The position numbers and the translations under genes were made by a program. The notes below the pieces were generated by a model. That model made no database searches. It saw only the letters and a list, made by a program, of their open reading frames with translations, and was not told the DNA's origin. From Marinobacterium aestuarii (GTDB lineage Bacteria; Pseudomonadota; Gammaproteobacteria; Pseudomonadales; Balneatricaceae): DNA of 64,000 bases. How positions within the stretch are numbered: the stretch's first letter is position 1; every line of letters begins with the position of its first letter. Where the stretch lies: positions 5,084,001 through 5,148,000 of the forward strand of contig NZ_CP015839.1 of NCBI RefSeq assembly GCF_001651805.1, in the 5' to 3' direction. Below are positions 17,980-26,887 of the stretch, piece after piece.

Positions 17980-20256
17980 ATGAGCAACGAAGCCACAGTT
18001 AGCGTACCCGAGCTCGACTTCAATACGCCCTCCGCCAGACGCAAGCGCAAGATGCGTGCGTTCAAGGACAAGGCTGCTACCTTGGGTATCAGCATCGGCG
18101 GCATCAGCGTTATCGTCGCTATTCTGCTGATTTTTTTCTATCTGCTGTATGAAGTAATGCCGCTGTTTCGTTCCGCCGCCGTCGAGCCCTGGCAGCAGAA
18201 CGGCCAGGTCGTCAGCCCCTACCCGCTGCCGGGTCAGGGCAAGACCCTCTATCTGGCCATGGAAGAGCAGGCAGAGATTGGCCTGCGTCTGACCGATGCG
18301 GCCGAGGTGATCTTCTTTGACACCCGCAGCGGTGACATCGTCAGGCAGCAGTCGCTGGACCTGCCCGAAGGCGTATCCATCAGCAGCTTTGCCCTCATCT
18401 CCGACGCCCGTCGCCTGTTTGCGCTGGGTCTGAGCAACGGCAATGCCCTGGTACTGCGCCACGATTACAAGGCCTCCTACCCCGATGGCGTCCGCGTGCT
18501 GTCGCCGGAACTGGTCTATCCGCTGGGCACCGACCCCATCCCGATGGGCGACGGTCCGCTGGAACTGCTGACCGTTAACGGTGATGGCGACAACTGGCGC
18601 CTGATCGGCGGCAACGCCAGCAGCCTGACCCGCACCGATATCGAACTGAGCGAGAACTTCCTCAGTGGTGAAGTGGAAACCAGCATCGAAACAACCCGTC
18701 TGGCACAGCCCAACGTCAAGGCCACCAAGCTGTTGCTGATGCCGGATCGTCGCTGGCTGCTGATCGCCGCCCAGGGCGGCAAGCTCGCCGTGGCTGATCT
18801 GCAGGCACCGAATGACGCCAGCATCACCCAGATCATCAACGCCACCAATGGCGACATAGAAGCATTTGAACTGCTGCTGGGCGGCAACTCGCTGATGCTG
18901 GCCGACAGCAAGGGCCGCGTCTCCCAGTGGTTCCTGGTGCGTGATGAGCAGGGCAGCTGGCAGCTGACCCCCATTCGCAACTTCGACACCGATGGCGGCA
19001 CCCTGTCGAGCTTTACCACCGAACATCGCCGCAAGGGCTTTGCCACCCTGGACAGCGAAGGCACTCTGAAACTGTTCAACACCACGGCGCAGCGCACGGT
19101 ACTGAGCGAGAAGCTGCTCGACGGTCCCGCCAACCAGATCGCCTATGCACCACGCTCCAACGCCATGCTGCTGGAACGCAACGGTAACCTGAGCTTCTGG
19201 GCCATTCACAACGAGCACCCGGATATTTCCTGGACCGCGCTCTGGGACAAGGTCTGGTATGAGGGGTATGAAGAACCGGCCTACGTATGGCAGTCCTCCG
19301 CCGCCAACAATGACTTCGAGCCCAAATACAGCCTGATGCCACTGGCGTTCGGTACCCTCAAGGCCGCCTTCTACGCCATGCTGCTGGCCACCCCGCTGGC
19401 CATCTGCGGCGCCATCTACACTGCCTACTTCATGGCTCCGGGGCTGCGCCGCAAGGTAAAACCCGTGATCGAACTGATGGAAGCCCTGCCAACGGTCATT
19501 CTGGGCTTTCTGGCCGGACTCTGGCTGGCGCCCTTTATGGAGCTCAACCTGGCCGCGGTCTTCCTGATACTGCTGGTGGTCCCGGCATCGATCCTGGCCT
19601 TCGCCTTTGGCTGGGCGCAACTGCCCAATCGCATCCGCTTCCTGCTGCCCGATGGCTGGGATGCCGCCCTGCTGATTCCGGTGGTCATGCTGGGAACCTG
19701 GCTCAGCTTTGCACTGGCCAGCCCGGTTGAAAACCTGCTGTTCGGCGGCGACCTGCGCCTGTGGGTCAGCCAGACCATGGGCATCAGCTACGACCAGCGC
19801 AACGCTCTGGTGGTGGGTATCGCCATGGGCTTTGCCGTTATCCCGACCATCTTCTCGATCACCGAGGATGCCATCTTCGCGGTACCCAAGAGCCTGAGCT
19901 ACGGCTCACTGGCGCTCGGTGCAACGCCCTGGCAAACGCTGGTGCGCGTGGTCATGCCGACCGCAAGCCCCGGTATCTTCTCGGCGGTGATGATCGGCAT
20001 GGGCCGTGCGGTGGGTGAAACCATGATCGTACTCATGGCCACCGGCAACACCCCGATCATGGATGTAAACATCTTTGAGGGCATGCGTACCCTGGCCGCC
20101 AATATCGCGGTGGAAATGCCGGAGTCCGAAGTGGGCAGCACCCATTTCCGCATCCTGTTCCTGGCCGCCTTCGTTCTGTTCATGTTCACCTTTATGGTGA
20201 ACACCCTGGCCGAGAGCATTCGCCAGCATCTGCGCCAGAAATATGGCTCTCTGTAA
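17980..20256 (+). CDS. pstC: Phosphate ABC transporter permease PstC, long form
   Basis: An inner-membrane subunit of the high-affinity phosphate importer. At 758 residues it is more than twice the E. coli length (about 319). One N-terminal helix (about residues 38-64) is followed by about 380 residues of predicted periplasmic, repeat-rich sequence, perhaps beta-propeller-like (several short DTxSG, LPEG and LLLMPDRRWLLIA strand units). The classical permease domain follows from about 450. The EAA loop is SYGSLALGATPWQTLVRVVMP-like near residue 640. Long PstC forms are known in Pseudomonas-related bacteria. The start at ATG 17980 lacks an obvious strong Shine-Dalgarno. Confidence 0.92.
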   Translation: MSNEATVSVPELDFNTPSARRKRKMRAFKDKAATLGISIGGISVIVAILLIFFYLLYEVMPLFRSAAVEPWQQNGQVVSPYPLPGQGKTLYLAMEEQAEIGLRLTDAAEVIFFDTRSGDIVRQQSLDLPEGVSISSFALISDARRLFALGLSNGNALVLRHDYKASYPDGVRVLSPELVYPLGTDPIPMGDGPLELLTVNGDGDNWRLIGGNASSLTRTDIELSENFLSGEVETSIETTRLAQPNVKATKLLLMPDRRWLLIAAQGGKLAVADLQAPNDASITQIINATNGDIEAFELLLGGNSLMLADSKGRVSQWFLVRDEQGSWQLTPIRNFDTDGGTLSSFTTEHRRKGFATLDSEGTLKLFNTTAQRTVLSEKLLDGPANQIAYAPRSNAMLLERNGNLSFWAIHNEHPDISWTALWDKVWYEGYEEPAYVWQSSAANNDFEPKYSLMPLAFGTLKAAFYAMLLATPLAICGAIYTAYFMAPGLRRKVKPVIELMEALPTVILGFLAGLWLAPFMELNLAAVFLILLVVPASILAFAFGWAQLPNRIRFLLPDGWDAALLIPVVMLGTWLSFALASPVENLLFGGDLRLWVSQTMGISYDQRNALVVGIAMGFAVIPTIFSITEDAIFAVPKSLSYGSLALGATPWQTLVRVVMPTASPGIFSAVMIGMGRAVGETMIVLMATGNTPIMDVNIFEGMRTLAANIAVEMPESEVGSTHFRILFLAAFVLFMFTFMVNTLAESIRQHLRQKYGSL

Positions 20257-20279
20257 TCGGGTGACTGAGGATTAATGTG

Positions 20280-21968
20280 ATGAGAATTTCCGTTTCCGAC
20301 TGGACCCGCTCCGGCTCCCCCTGGGTCTGGCTCAACGCCGGCGCCGTGGCCATCTGTATCATCATGGTACTGGGCCTGCTGGCCCTGATCGCCGTGCGCG
20401 GCCTGGGCCACTTCTGGCCCGCCGACGTGCTCAGCGCCAGCTACGAACAGAGCGGACAGCGCTCCGTGCTGGTGGGCGAACTGGTGGAGTCCGAGTTTGT
20501 ACCCGCCGCCCAGCTGCGCGATTCCGGCGTCGATGTGCCCGCAGGCCTGGAACACATGAAACGCGACCTGTTCAAGGTCGGTAACCGCGATATCACCGGC
20601 GCCGACTTCGTCTGGGCGCTGGACGACCGCGTCACCGAACGCAGCTACCCGGCGATGATGTTTGTCGCCGAACGGCGCGAATGGGGCAACCTCTACGGTT
20701 ATCTGCAGGCCATCAAGCAGGACGGCGAACTGGTCGCCCAGCATGACGGTTACGCTCCAGGCCCGGAATATGATGCGCTGTGGCAGGACTTTCAGCGTCG
20801 CATCAGCCGCGCCCAGGATCTGCATGCCCAGATTGAGGATATCCAGAAAGGCGTTATCGGCTCCATCAACTATGAACTGGAGCGCCTGCGCCTGAAGCAG
20901 CGCTCACTGGAGCTGAAAAACGTCACAGATCCGCAGCCCTATGCCGACATTGAAGCCAGGCGCAACGAGCTCGATGCCGAGTACGAAGTTCTGCAGGTAC
21001 AGCTGCTGGAACTGAGCAATGCACTGAACCGCGACAGCTTCGTGGCCGAAGTAGCCGACGGTCGCAGCGTGGAAGTGCAGCTGTCCAAGGTTGTGCGCGC
21101 CTTCCTGCCCAACAGCATGCATCTGGGCGACAAGGTCGTGCACTACGCGGCCAAGATCTGGGAATTCATCGCCGATGATCCCCGTGAAGCCAACACCGAA
21201 GGCGGCATCTTCCCGGCCATCTACGGCACCGTCATGATGGTGCTGCTGATGTCCGTGATGGTGACGCCGTTCGGGGTTATCGCCGCGGTGTACCTGCGCG
21301 AATATGCCCGCCAGGGCTTCACCACCCGCGTGCTGCGCATCGCCGTCAACAACCTGGCTGGCGTGCCGTCCATCGTTTACGGCGTCTTTGGCCTGGGCTT
21401 TTTCGTCTACTTCCTGGGGGGCAACATCGATGACCTCTTCTTCGCTGAAGCCAAGCCCTCGCCAACCTTTGGTACCGGCGGCCTGATGTGGGCCTCCCTG
21501 ACCCTGGCGCTGCTGACAGTACCGGTGGTGATCGTCGCCACCGAGGAAGGGCTGAGCCGTATCCCCCGCGCCGTACGTGAAGGCTCGCTGGCACTGGGCG
21601 CCACCAAGGCCGAAACCCTGTGGAAGGTGGTACTGCCCATGGCGAGCCCGGCCATCATGACCGGTGTTATCCTGGCCATTGCCCGCGCCGCCGGTGAAGT
21701 GGCGCCGCTGATGCTGGTGGGCGTGGTCAAGTTGGCACCGAGCCTGCCGCTGGACATGAACTACCCCTACCTGCACCTGGATCAGAAATTCATGCACCTG
21801 GGCTTCCACATCTATGATGTGGGTTTCCAGAGCCCGAACGTGGAAGCGGCCCGTCCGCTGGTTTATGCCACAGCGCTGCTGCTGGTGGTGGTCATCGCCC
21901 TGCTGAACTTCTCGGCCATCGCGATTCGCAACCACCTGCGCGAGAAGTACAAAGCGCTTGAAATGTAA
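20280..21968 (+). CDS. pstA: Phosphate ABC transporter permease PstA with DUF3333-type N-terminus
   Basis: A 562-residue second permease of the Pst importer. A first helix (about 17-42) precedes about 240 extra residues, with a coiled-coil-like Glu/Leu/Arg stretch (INYELERLRLKQRSLEL) typical of the DUF3333 extension. The permease domain follows from about 310, with the EAA loop REGSLALGATKAETLWKVVLP-like near residue 435. I chose ATG 20280 because GAGG lies 9 bases upstream; a GTG one codon earlier is possible. It follows pstC by 23 bases. Confidence 0.92.
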   Translation: MRISVSDWTRSGSPWVWLNAGAVAICIIMVLGLLALIAVRGLGHFWPADVLSASYEQSGQRSVLVGELVESEFVPAAQLRDSGVDVPAGLEHMKRDLFKVGNRDITGADFVWALDDRVTERSYPAMMFVAERREWGNLYGYLQAIKQDGELVAQHDGYAPGPEYDALWQDFQRRISRAQDLHAQIEDIQKGVIGSINYELERLRLKQRSLELKNVTDPQPYADIEARRNELDAEYEVLQVQLLELSNALNRDSFVAEVADGRSVEVQLSKVVRAFLPNSMHLGDKVVHYAAKIWEFIADDPREANTEGGIFPAIYGTVMMVLLMSVMVTPFGVIAAVYLREYARQGFTTRVLRIAVNNLAGVPSIVYGVFGLGFFVYFLGGNIDDLFFAEAKPSPTFGTGGLMWASLTLALLTVPVVIVATEEGLSRIPRAVREGSLALGATKAETLWKVVLPMASPAIMTGVILAIARAAGEVAPLMLVGVVKLAPSLPLDMNYPYLHLDQKFMHLGFHIYDVGFQSPNVEAARPLVYATALLLVVVIALLNFSAIAIRNHLREKYKALEM

Positions 21969-22006
21969 CGCCGGCCTGACGCGCTGACTTAACAAAGGTT
22001 TGAGAC

Positions 22007-22840
22007 ATGACTAGCAATATGAAATCCCATGCGATCGACATTTCCTCGCTCAAGCGCGACCCCCGTGTGCTGAACATGGACGACGAGGAAATCACCCTCA
22101 AGGTCAATGACCTGCGCCTGCGCTACGGCGACAAGGAAGCGCTGCACGGCATCAACATGCTGATCCCGAAGAACCGGGTCACCGCCTTTATAGGCCCGTC
22201 GGGTTGCGGCAAGTCGACACTGCTGCGCTGCTTCAACCGCATGAACGACCTGGTGGACGGCTGCCACATTGACGGCGAGATTCTGCTGGACGACAGCAAC
22301 ATCTACGGCCGCGGCGTGGATGTCGCCGAGCTGCGCCGTCGCGTTGGCATGGTATTCCAGAAGCCCAACCCCTTCCCCAAGTCCATCTACGAAAACGTCG
22401 CCTACGGCCTGCGCATTCAGGGCCTGAAGAAAAAGCGCCTGATTGATGAGACCGTGGAATGGGCGCTACGCTCCGCCGCCCTCTGGGACGAGGTCAAGGA
22501 CCGGCTGCACGAAAGCGCACTGGGCATGTCCGGTGGTCAGCAGCAGCGTCTGGTCATCGCCCGCACCATCGCCGTGAAGCCCGAAGTCCTGCTGCTCGAT
22601 GAGCCGGCATCGGCACTGGATCCGATCTCGACCCTGAAGATCGAGGAGCTGATCCATTCGCTGAAAAAGGATTTCACCATCGCCATCGTCACCCACAACA
22701 TGCAGCAGGCCGCCCGCGTATCGGACTACACCGCTTTCATGTACATGGGCGACCTGATCGAGTTTGGCGTCACGGACACCCTCTTTACCAAGCCGGTGCA
22801 GAAGCAGACCGAAGACTACATCACCGGCCGTTACGGCTGA
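22007..22840 (+). CDS. pstB: Phosphate ABC transporter ATP-binding protein PstB
   Basis: A 277-residue ATPase that powers phosphate import. It has Walker [10 protein letters not shown], the PstB-typical NRMNDLVDG, the Q-loop [21 protein letters not shown] signature MSGGQQQR, Walker [14 protein letters not shown] and the H-loop [14 protein letters not shown] lies 9 bases before the ATG. About 20 non-conserved residues precede the domain. It is 38 bases after pstA. Confidence 0.97.
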   Translation: MTSNMKSHAIDISSLKRDPRVLNMDDEEITLKVNDLRLRYGDKEALHGINMLIPKNRVTAFIGPSGCGKSTLLRCFNRMNDLVDGCHIDGEILLDDSNIYGRGVDVAELRRRVGMVFQKPNPFPKSIYENVAYGLRIQGLKKKRLIDETVEWALRSAALWDEVKDRLHESALGMSGGQQQRLVIARTIAVKPEVLLLDEPASALDPISTLKIEELIHSLKKDFTIAIVTHNMQQAARVSDYTAFMYMGDLIEFGVTDTLFTKPVQKQTEDYITGRYG

Positions 22841-22895
22841 TGCTGTTGCCCCTAACGATGCGATAACCCGAATAACCGCTACGGAGAAAGACACC

Positions 22896-23648
22896 GTGGA
22901 ATATGAAAAAGACGGCTACAGCACCCACATTTCCCAGCAGTTCAACGAAGATCTGGAGCAGATCCGGACCGAACTGCTGACCATGGGCGGCATGGTGGAG
23001 CGCCAGGTGCAGGACAGCATCGAAGCCCTGCTGAACGGCGACAGCGATCTGGCCGAACGCTCACTGCGCGGCGACAAGCAGACCAACGACATGGAGCTGA
23101 TGATCGACGAGCACTGCACCCGCATCATCGCCCGCCGCCAGCCCGCCGCCAGCGACCTGCGCATGATCATGGCGATCTCCCGCGCCGTGGTGGATCTGGA
23201 GCGTATCGGCGACGAATCGACCCGCATCTCGCGTCAGGCCATTGAGCTGGTGAAGGGGGGCGAGTCTCCCCGCGGCTACCAGGAAATTCGCCATATCGGC
23301 AGCCTGGTACGCGTCATGGTGCGCGATGTCCTGACCGCCTTTGCCCGCAGCGATATCAACCTGGCCTACCAGGTTGCCAAGCAGGACAAGGCCGTGGATC
23401 AGGAATACCGTTCAGCCATGCGCTCGCTGGCCACCTACATGATGGAAGACCCGCGCTCCATCAGCAGCGTGCTGAATGTGATCTGGGTGCTGCGCTCGCT
23501 CGAGCGTATCGGCGATCACGTCTGCAACCTGGCCGAGCATCTGGTCTATCTGGTCAGCGGCACAGACGTGCGTCATCAAAGCCTGCAGGAAATGCGTCGC
23601 ACCGTGCGTGAAGAAACCGATGCCCCCGACGACGACGACGACACCTGA
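22896..23648 (+). CDS. phoU: Phosphate signalling protein PhoU
   Basis: A 250-residue negative regulator linking the Pst transporter to PhoR. Two PhoU three-helix repeats are visible, with the metal-binding patterns near DLERIGDESTRIS and SLERIGDHVCNLAEH. The start is GTG 22896 with GGAG 9 bases upstream; the open frame runs 44 codons further but overlaps pstB. The tail ends in DAPDDDDDT. Last gene of the pst operon, followed by an unusual series of hairpins. Confidence 0.95.
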   Translation: MEYEKDGYSTHISQQFNEDLEQIRTELLTMGGMVERQVQDSIEALLNGDSDLAERSLRGDKQTNDMELMIDEHCTRIIARRQPAASDLRMIMAISRAVVDLERIGDESTRISRQAIELVKGGESPRGYQEIRHIGSLVRVMVRDVLTAFARSDINLAYQVAKQDKAVDQEYRSAMRSLATYMMEDPRSISSVLNVIWVLRSLERIGDHVCNLAEHLVYLVSGTDVRHQSLQEMRRTVREETDAPDDDDDT

Positions 23649-23674
23649 GTCGCGTCGCTCACAGGCACAGCATA

Positions 23675-23873
23675 CAATGGCCGCGGTAGCCTAAAGCGCC
23701 GCGGCCATTGCCGTTAGGCCGCCGTTTATTAACCCAGCGGGTTAATGCATGAAGCAGGGATGCTTCATCATTGGCCGCAGGCCAATGCGAACACCATCAA
23801 AACCAGCATGTCCACGCACCTGCGCCCGTTTTGATGGCGTGACGGACAAATAGGGAGGGAACCTATTTGTCCG
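23675..23873. repeat. Six consecutive perfect hairpins between phoU and the DUF1415 gene
   Basis: Perfect inverted repeats lie one after another. (1) CAATGGCCGCGG at 23675-23686 pairs with 23699-23710. (2) ATTAACCC at 23728-23735 pairs with 23739-23746. (3) ATGAAGCA at 23749-23756 pairs with 23761-23768. (4) CATTGGCC at 23769-23776 pairs with 23780-23787. (5) CCATCAAAAC at 23794-23803 pairs with 23828-23837. (6) CGGACAAATAGG at 23843-23854 pairs with 23862-23873. Stems are 8-12 bp, and hairpins 2-4 have loops of 3-4 bases. None has a clear T-run, so they are not ordinary terminators, though some may stop transcription between the convergent genes. Confidence 0.85.
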
Positions 23874-23878
23874 CCAGG

Positions 23879-24457
23879 TTAACAGCAGTAATCGGCGAAG
23901 GGCGGGAAGAGCCGGATCAGCCCCTCGCGGCCCAGCGCCCGCAGGTGGGCAATATTGCGCTCGGGGATGGCGTCCGGGTCGGGATAGTGCGCCAGCACGC
24001 GGCTCATCTGGCCTTCACGCAGCAGGTGAAACATCGGGTAGGGCGAGCGGTTGGTCCAGTGGCTGATATCGTCGGCCGGCACGCCACCAAAGCGATAGCG
24101 CGGATGGAAGCTGGCCAGCTGAAACACGCCCTCCAGCCCGGCCTCGGCGATCAGCGCCTCGCACTGCGCCAGCGCGTCCAGATAATCGTAGAAGTCACCC
24201 AGGGCTGTGGGCAGGATCAGCAGCGTGGTGGCAATCTCCTCTTCCGGCGCCTGCTGGATCAGGGCCAGTTCCTGCAGGAAATCACGGGCCACGGCCTCGG
24301 CGCTGCACGCCTGTGAAACCGCAAAACGCAGCTGCTCACGCTTGAGTACCGCCGCGGCAAAGGGGCACAGATTCTCCCCCACCACCATGACCTCAACCCA
24401 GCGCTCGGTCAGCGCACGTACCTGTTCGGCACTCAATTCTGTCGTCTTTTCGTTCAT
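23879..24457 (-). CDS. DUF1415 family protein
   Basis: A 192-residue conserved cytoplasmic protein of unknown function. Recognisable family segments are NLCPFAAAVL with a conserved Cys near residue 31, ETTLLILP-like (here ATTLLILPTALGDFYDYLD), QLASFHPRYRFGG and SPYPMFHLLRE. The two C-terminal cysteines (DYCC) are notable. Divergent from ubiC and convergent with phoU. No function should be inferred beyond the family name. Confidence 0.88.
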   Translation of the reverse strand: MNEKTTELSAEQVRALTERWVEVMVVGENLCPFAAAVLKREQLRFAVSQACSAEAVARDFLQELALIQQAPEEEIATTLLILPTALGDFYDYLDALAQCEALIAEAGLEGVFQLASFHPRYRFGGVPADDISHWTNRSPYPMFHLLREGQMSRVLAHYPDPDAIPERNIAHLRALGREGLIRLFPPFADYCC

Positions 24458-24562
24458 CGCGCGATGCTACCACAGCCTGGGCACGAAGATGTATGCCCGC
24501 GCCCGCTTGAGCCCAGCAACCTGAGTGCTAAGATAGGCCCCTTTCCTGGCCTGGAGCCTGCC

Positions 24563-25126
24563 GTGACACCCGCTCAAGCCCTGACTCGCAACCATTTCCC
24601 GGCCCGCTGGCGCGCCTTCAGGCGACCGTCCCGGCTGGCCGCACCGCAGCCCTGGCGCAACTGGCTGCAGGATCGCGGCAGCCTGACAAAGCGGCTGACA
24701 CGGGCCAGCCACGGCCAGTTCAGTGTCCGGCTGGTGCGTCTGGGCTATGCCCGTCCGACCCGCTCCGAAGCTCGCGCTCTGGGCATGCCACCAAGGCGCC
24801 AGGCGCTGATCCGCGAGGTGCAGCTACTGGGCCAGGGTGAGCCCTGGGTCTATGCCCGCTCGGTGTTTCCCATCGATACCCTGTCTGGGCCCCAGCGTCA
24901 GCTCAGGGGCGTGGGCAGCCGCTCCCTGGGGACACTGCTGTTCAGCGACCTGTCGATGCAGCGCGAGCCACTGCAGATCGGCCAGCTGCGCCTGCACGGC
25001 AGCGACCCGCTCTGGGCCCGTCGTTCGGTGTTCCGGCTCGCCAACAAGCCCCTGCTGGTGTGCGAGGTGTTCCTGCCCGCGCTCCGGCACGTCGAATATC
25101 CCCGCTATCGGAGCCACAACGGATAA
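24563..25126 (+). CDS. ubiC: Chorismate pyruvate-lyase
   Basis: A 187-residue enzyme that converts chorismate to 4-hydroxybenzoate plus pyruvate, the first committed ubiquinone step. Family features are [33 protein letters not shown] with the product-binding Arg/Glu region, and [19 protein letters not shown] near the end. The start is GTG 24563 (VTPAQALT), since upstream frame sequence overlaps the DUF1415 promoter region. The ubiA ATG follows 5 bases after the stop. Confidence 0.9.
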   Translation: MTPAQALTRNHFPARWRAFRRPSRLAAPQPWRNWLQDRGSLTKRLTRASHGQFSVRLVRLGYARPTRSEARALGMPPRRQALIREVQLLGQGEPWVYARSVFPIDTLSGPQRQLRGVGSRSLGTLLFSDLSMQREPLQIGQLRLHGSDPLWARRSVFRLANKPLLVCEVFLPALRHVEYPRYRSHNG

Positions 25127-25131
25127 CGCCC

Positions 25132-26037
25132 ATGCATCAGCCACCCGCTAGCCAAAGTCTGTTCGAGCATCTGCGTGATCGCCTGGACGCCTATATCCAG
25201 CTGTCTCGGGTCAACAAGCCAATTGGCATCTACCTGTTGTTGTGGCCGACCTTCTGGGCCCTGTGGATAGCCGCCGACGGCGTGCCGCCACTCGACATAC
25301 TGCTGATCTTTGCCGCAGGTGTGGTGCTGACCCGCGCCGGTGGCTGTGTTATCAATGACTTCGCCGACCGCAAGGTCGACGGCCATGTGAAACGCACCCA
25401 AGCGCGCCCGATACCCTCAGGCCGGGTCAGCAGCCGCGAGGCACTGTACCTGTTCGCCGTGCTGATGATACTGGCGTTCATACTGGTGCTCTATACCAAC
25501 TACACCACTGTGCTGATGTCATTCGGCGGCCTGCTGCTGGCGTTTTGCTACCCCTTCATGAAGCGTTACACCCACCTGCCCCAAGTCGTGCTCGGCGCCG
25601 CCTTCTCCTGGGCCATCCCCATGGCCTTTACCGCGCTGGAAGCCGAACTGATGCCCAATGCCTGGCTGCTGTTTCTGGCCAATCTATTGTGGACCGTGGC
25701 CTACGATACCTACTACGCCATGGTGGATCGCGACGACGACCTCAAGATTGGCGTCAAGTCCACCGCCATTCTGTTCGGCGATGCGGACCGGCTGATCATT
25801 GGCCTGCTGCAGGGGCTGTCACTGCTGTGCCTGGTACTGGTGGGGCAAAACCTTGGCCTCGGTGCCTGGTACTACGGCGGTCTTGTCGCCGCTGCCGGAT
25901 TTTTCGTCTACCAGGCCTGGCTCGCCCGCACACGGATGCGCGATGCCTGCTTTCGCGCCTTTCTCAACAACCACTATGCAGGTCTGGTGATCTTTATCGG
26001 CCTGGCAGCGGACTACGGACTGGGCACAGGTGCCTGA
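25132..26037 (+). CDS. ubiA: 4-hydroxybenzoate octaprenyltransferase
   Basis: A 301-residue polytopic membrane enzyme that attaches the polyprenyl chain to 4-hydroxybenzoate, using the UbiC product. It contains both Mg-pyrophosphate-binding motifs, [15 protein letters not shown] near residue 80 and [17 protein letters not shown] near 200, and about 8 hydrophobic helices. ATG 25132 is chosen over an upstream in-frame start lying inside ubiC. The pair ubiC-ubiA precedes phoBR as in Pseudomonas. Confidence 0.95.
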   Translation: MHQPPASQSLFEHLRDRLDAYIQLSRVNKPIGIYLLLWPTFWALWIAADGVPPLDILLIFAAGVVLTRAGGCVINDFADRKVDGHVKRTQARPIPSGRVSSREALYLFAVLMILAFILVLYTNYTTVLMSFGGLLLAFCYPFMKRYTHLPQVVLGAAFSWAIPMAFTALEAELMPNAWLLFLANLLWTVAYDTYYAMVDRDDDLKIGVKSTAILFGDADRLIIGLLQGLSLLCLVLVGQNLGLGAWYYGGLVAAAGFFVYQAWLARTRMRDACFRAFLNNHYAGLVIFIGLAADYGLGTGA

Positions 26038-26087
26038 TTGGCGACTTTTAGCTTGAAAAACCAACCAATAGGCGCTGATTACGGCCT

Positions 26088-26121
26088 TCGTCACATCTCT
26101 GTCATAATTTACGTTTGTAAT
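26088..26121 (+). promoter_or_regulatory. Pho box and -10 of the phoB promoter
   Basis: TCGTCAC-ATCT-CTGTCAT (26088-26105) has one degenerate and one perfect Pho heptamer with a 4-base spacer. The -10 TGTAAT (26116-26121) is exactly 10 bases further. This gives PhoB autoactivation with the same geometry as at pstS. Confidence 0.85.
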
Positions 26122-26158
26122 GATGTCGTCTTAATTGCTACGTACAGAGGCAGGACCC

Positions 26159-26854
26159 ATGTCTGCAGCAAAACGTGTACTGATTGTCGACGATGAAGCG
26201 CCGATACGTGAAATGATCGCGGTGGCGCTGGAAATGGCCGGCTACGAGTGCCTGGAAGCTGATAACGCCCGCGATGCCCACGAACTGGTCGTGGACAGCC
26301 CACCGGACCTGGTGTTGCTGGATTGGATGATGCCCGGCATGACCGGCATCGAATTTGCCCGCAGGTTGCGCAAGGATGCACTCACCGCAGAAATCCCCAT
26401 CATCATGCTGACCGCCAAGGGCGAAGAGGACAGCAAGGTGAAGGGGCTTGAGGCCGGCGTGGATGACTACATCACCAAGCCCTTCTCGCCACGCGAGCTG
26501 GTGGCACGGCTGAAAACGGTCTTGCGCCGCACCACGCCCAAGGGCGTCGAGGAACCGGTCAGCGTGGATGGCCTGATGCTGGATCCCATCTCGCACCGCG
26601 TCACCTCCGACGACAAGCCCATTGAACTGGGGCCGACCGAGTTTCGCCTGCTGCAGTTTTTCATGACGCATCAGGATCGCGCCTATTCCCGCAGCCAGCT
26701 GCTGGACATGGTCTGGGGCGGCAATGTCTATGTCGAGGAACGTACCGTCGATGTGCATATCCGCCGCCTGAGAAAGGCACTCACCGAGCGTCACGACTAC
26801 CTGGTGCAAACCGTTCGCGGCACTGGTTACCGTTTCTCTTCCCAGGTGGCATAA
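26159..26854 (+). CDS. phoB: Phosphate regulon response regulator PhoB
   Basis: A 231-residue OmpR-type regulator that activates pst and other Pho promoters. The receiver domain shows VDDE near residue 10, the phosphoacceptor Asp in LLDWMMPGM near 54, a Thr in MLTAKGEE and the Lys in [14 protein letters not shown] near 105. The winged-helix domain follows ([31 protein letters not shown]). Start MSAAKRV at 26159. Confidence 0.97.
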   Translation: MSAAKRVLIVDDEAPIREMIAVALEMAGYECLEADNARDAHELVVDSPPDLVLLDWMMPGMTGIEFARRLRKDALTAEIPIIMLTAKGEEDSKVKGLEAGVDDYITKPFSPRELVARLKTVLRRTTPKGVEEPVSVDGLMLDPISHRVTSDDKPIELGPTEFRLLQFFMTHQDRAYSRSQLLDMVWGGNVYVEERTVDVHIRRLRKALTERHDYLVQTVRGTGYRFSSQVA

Positions 26855-26887
26855 TTCGCCATCTGACAACCTGGGGCCCAGACGAGT

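Noticed and set aside
17935-19620. 561-codon minus-strand frame opposite pstC
   Set aside because: Shadow of a high-GC gene: Gln/His/Gly-rich translation without domains, no ribosome site, while the plus frame is a complete permease.
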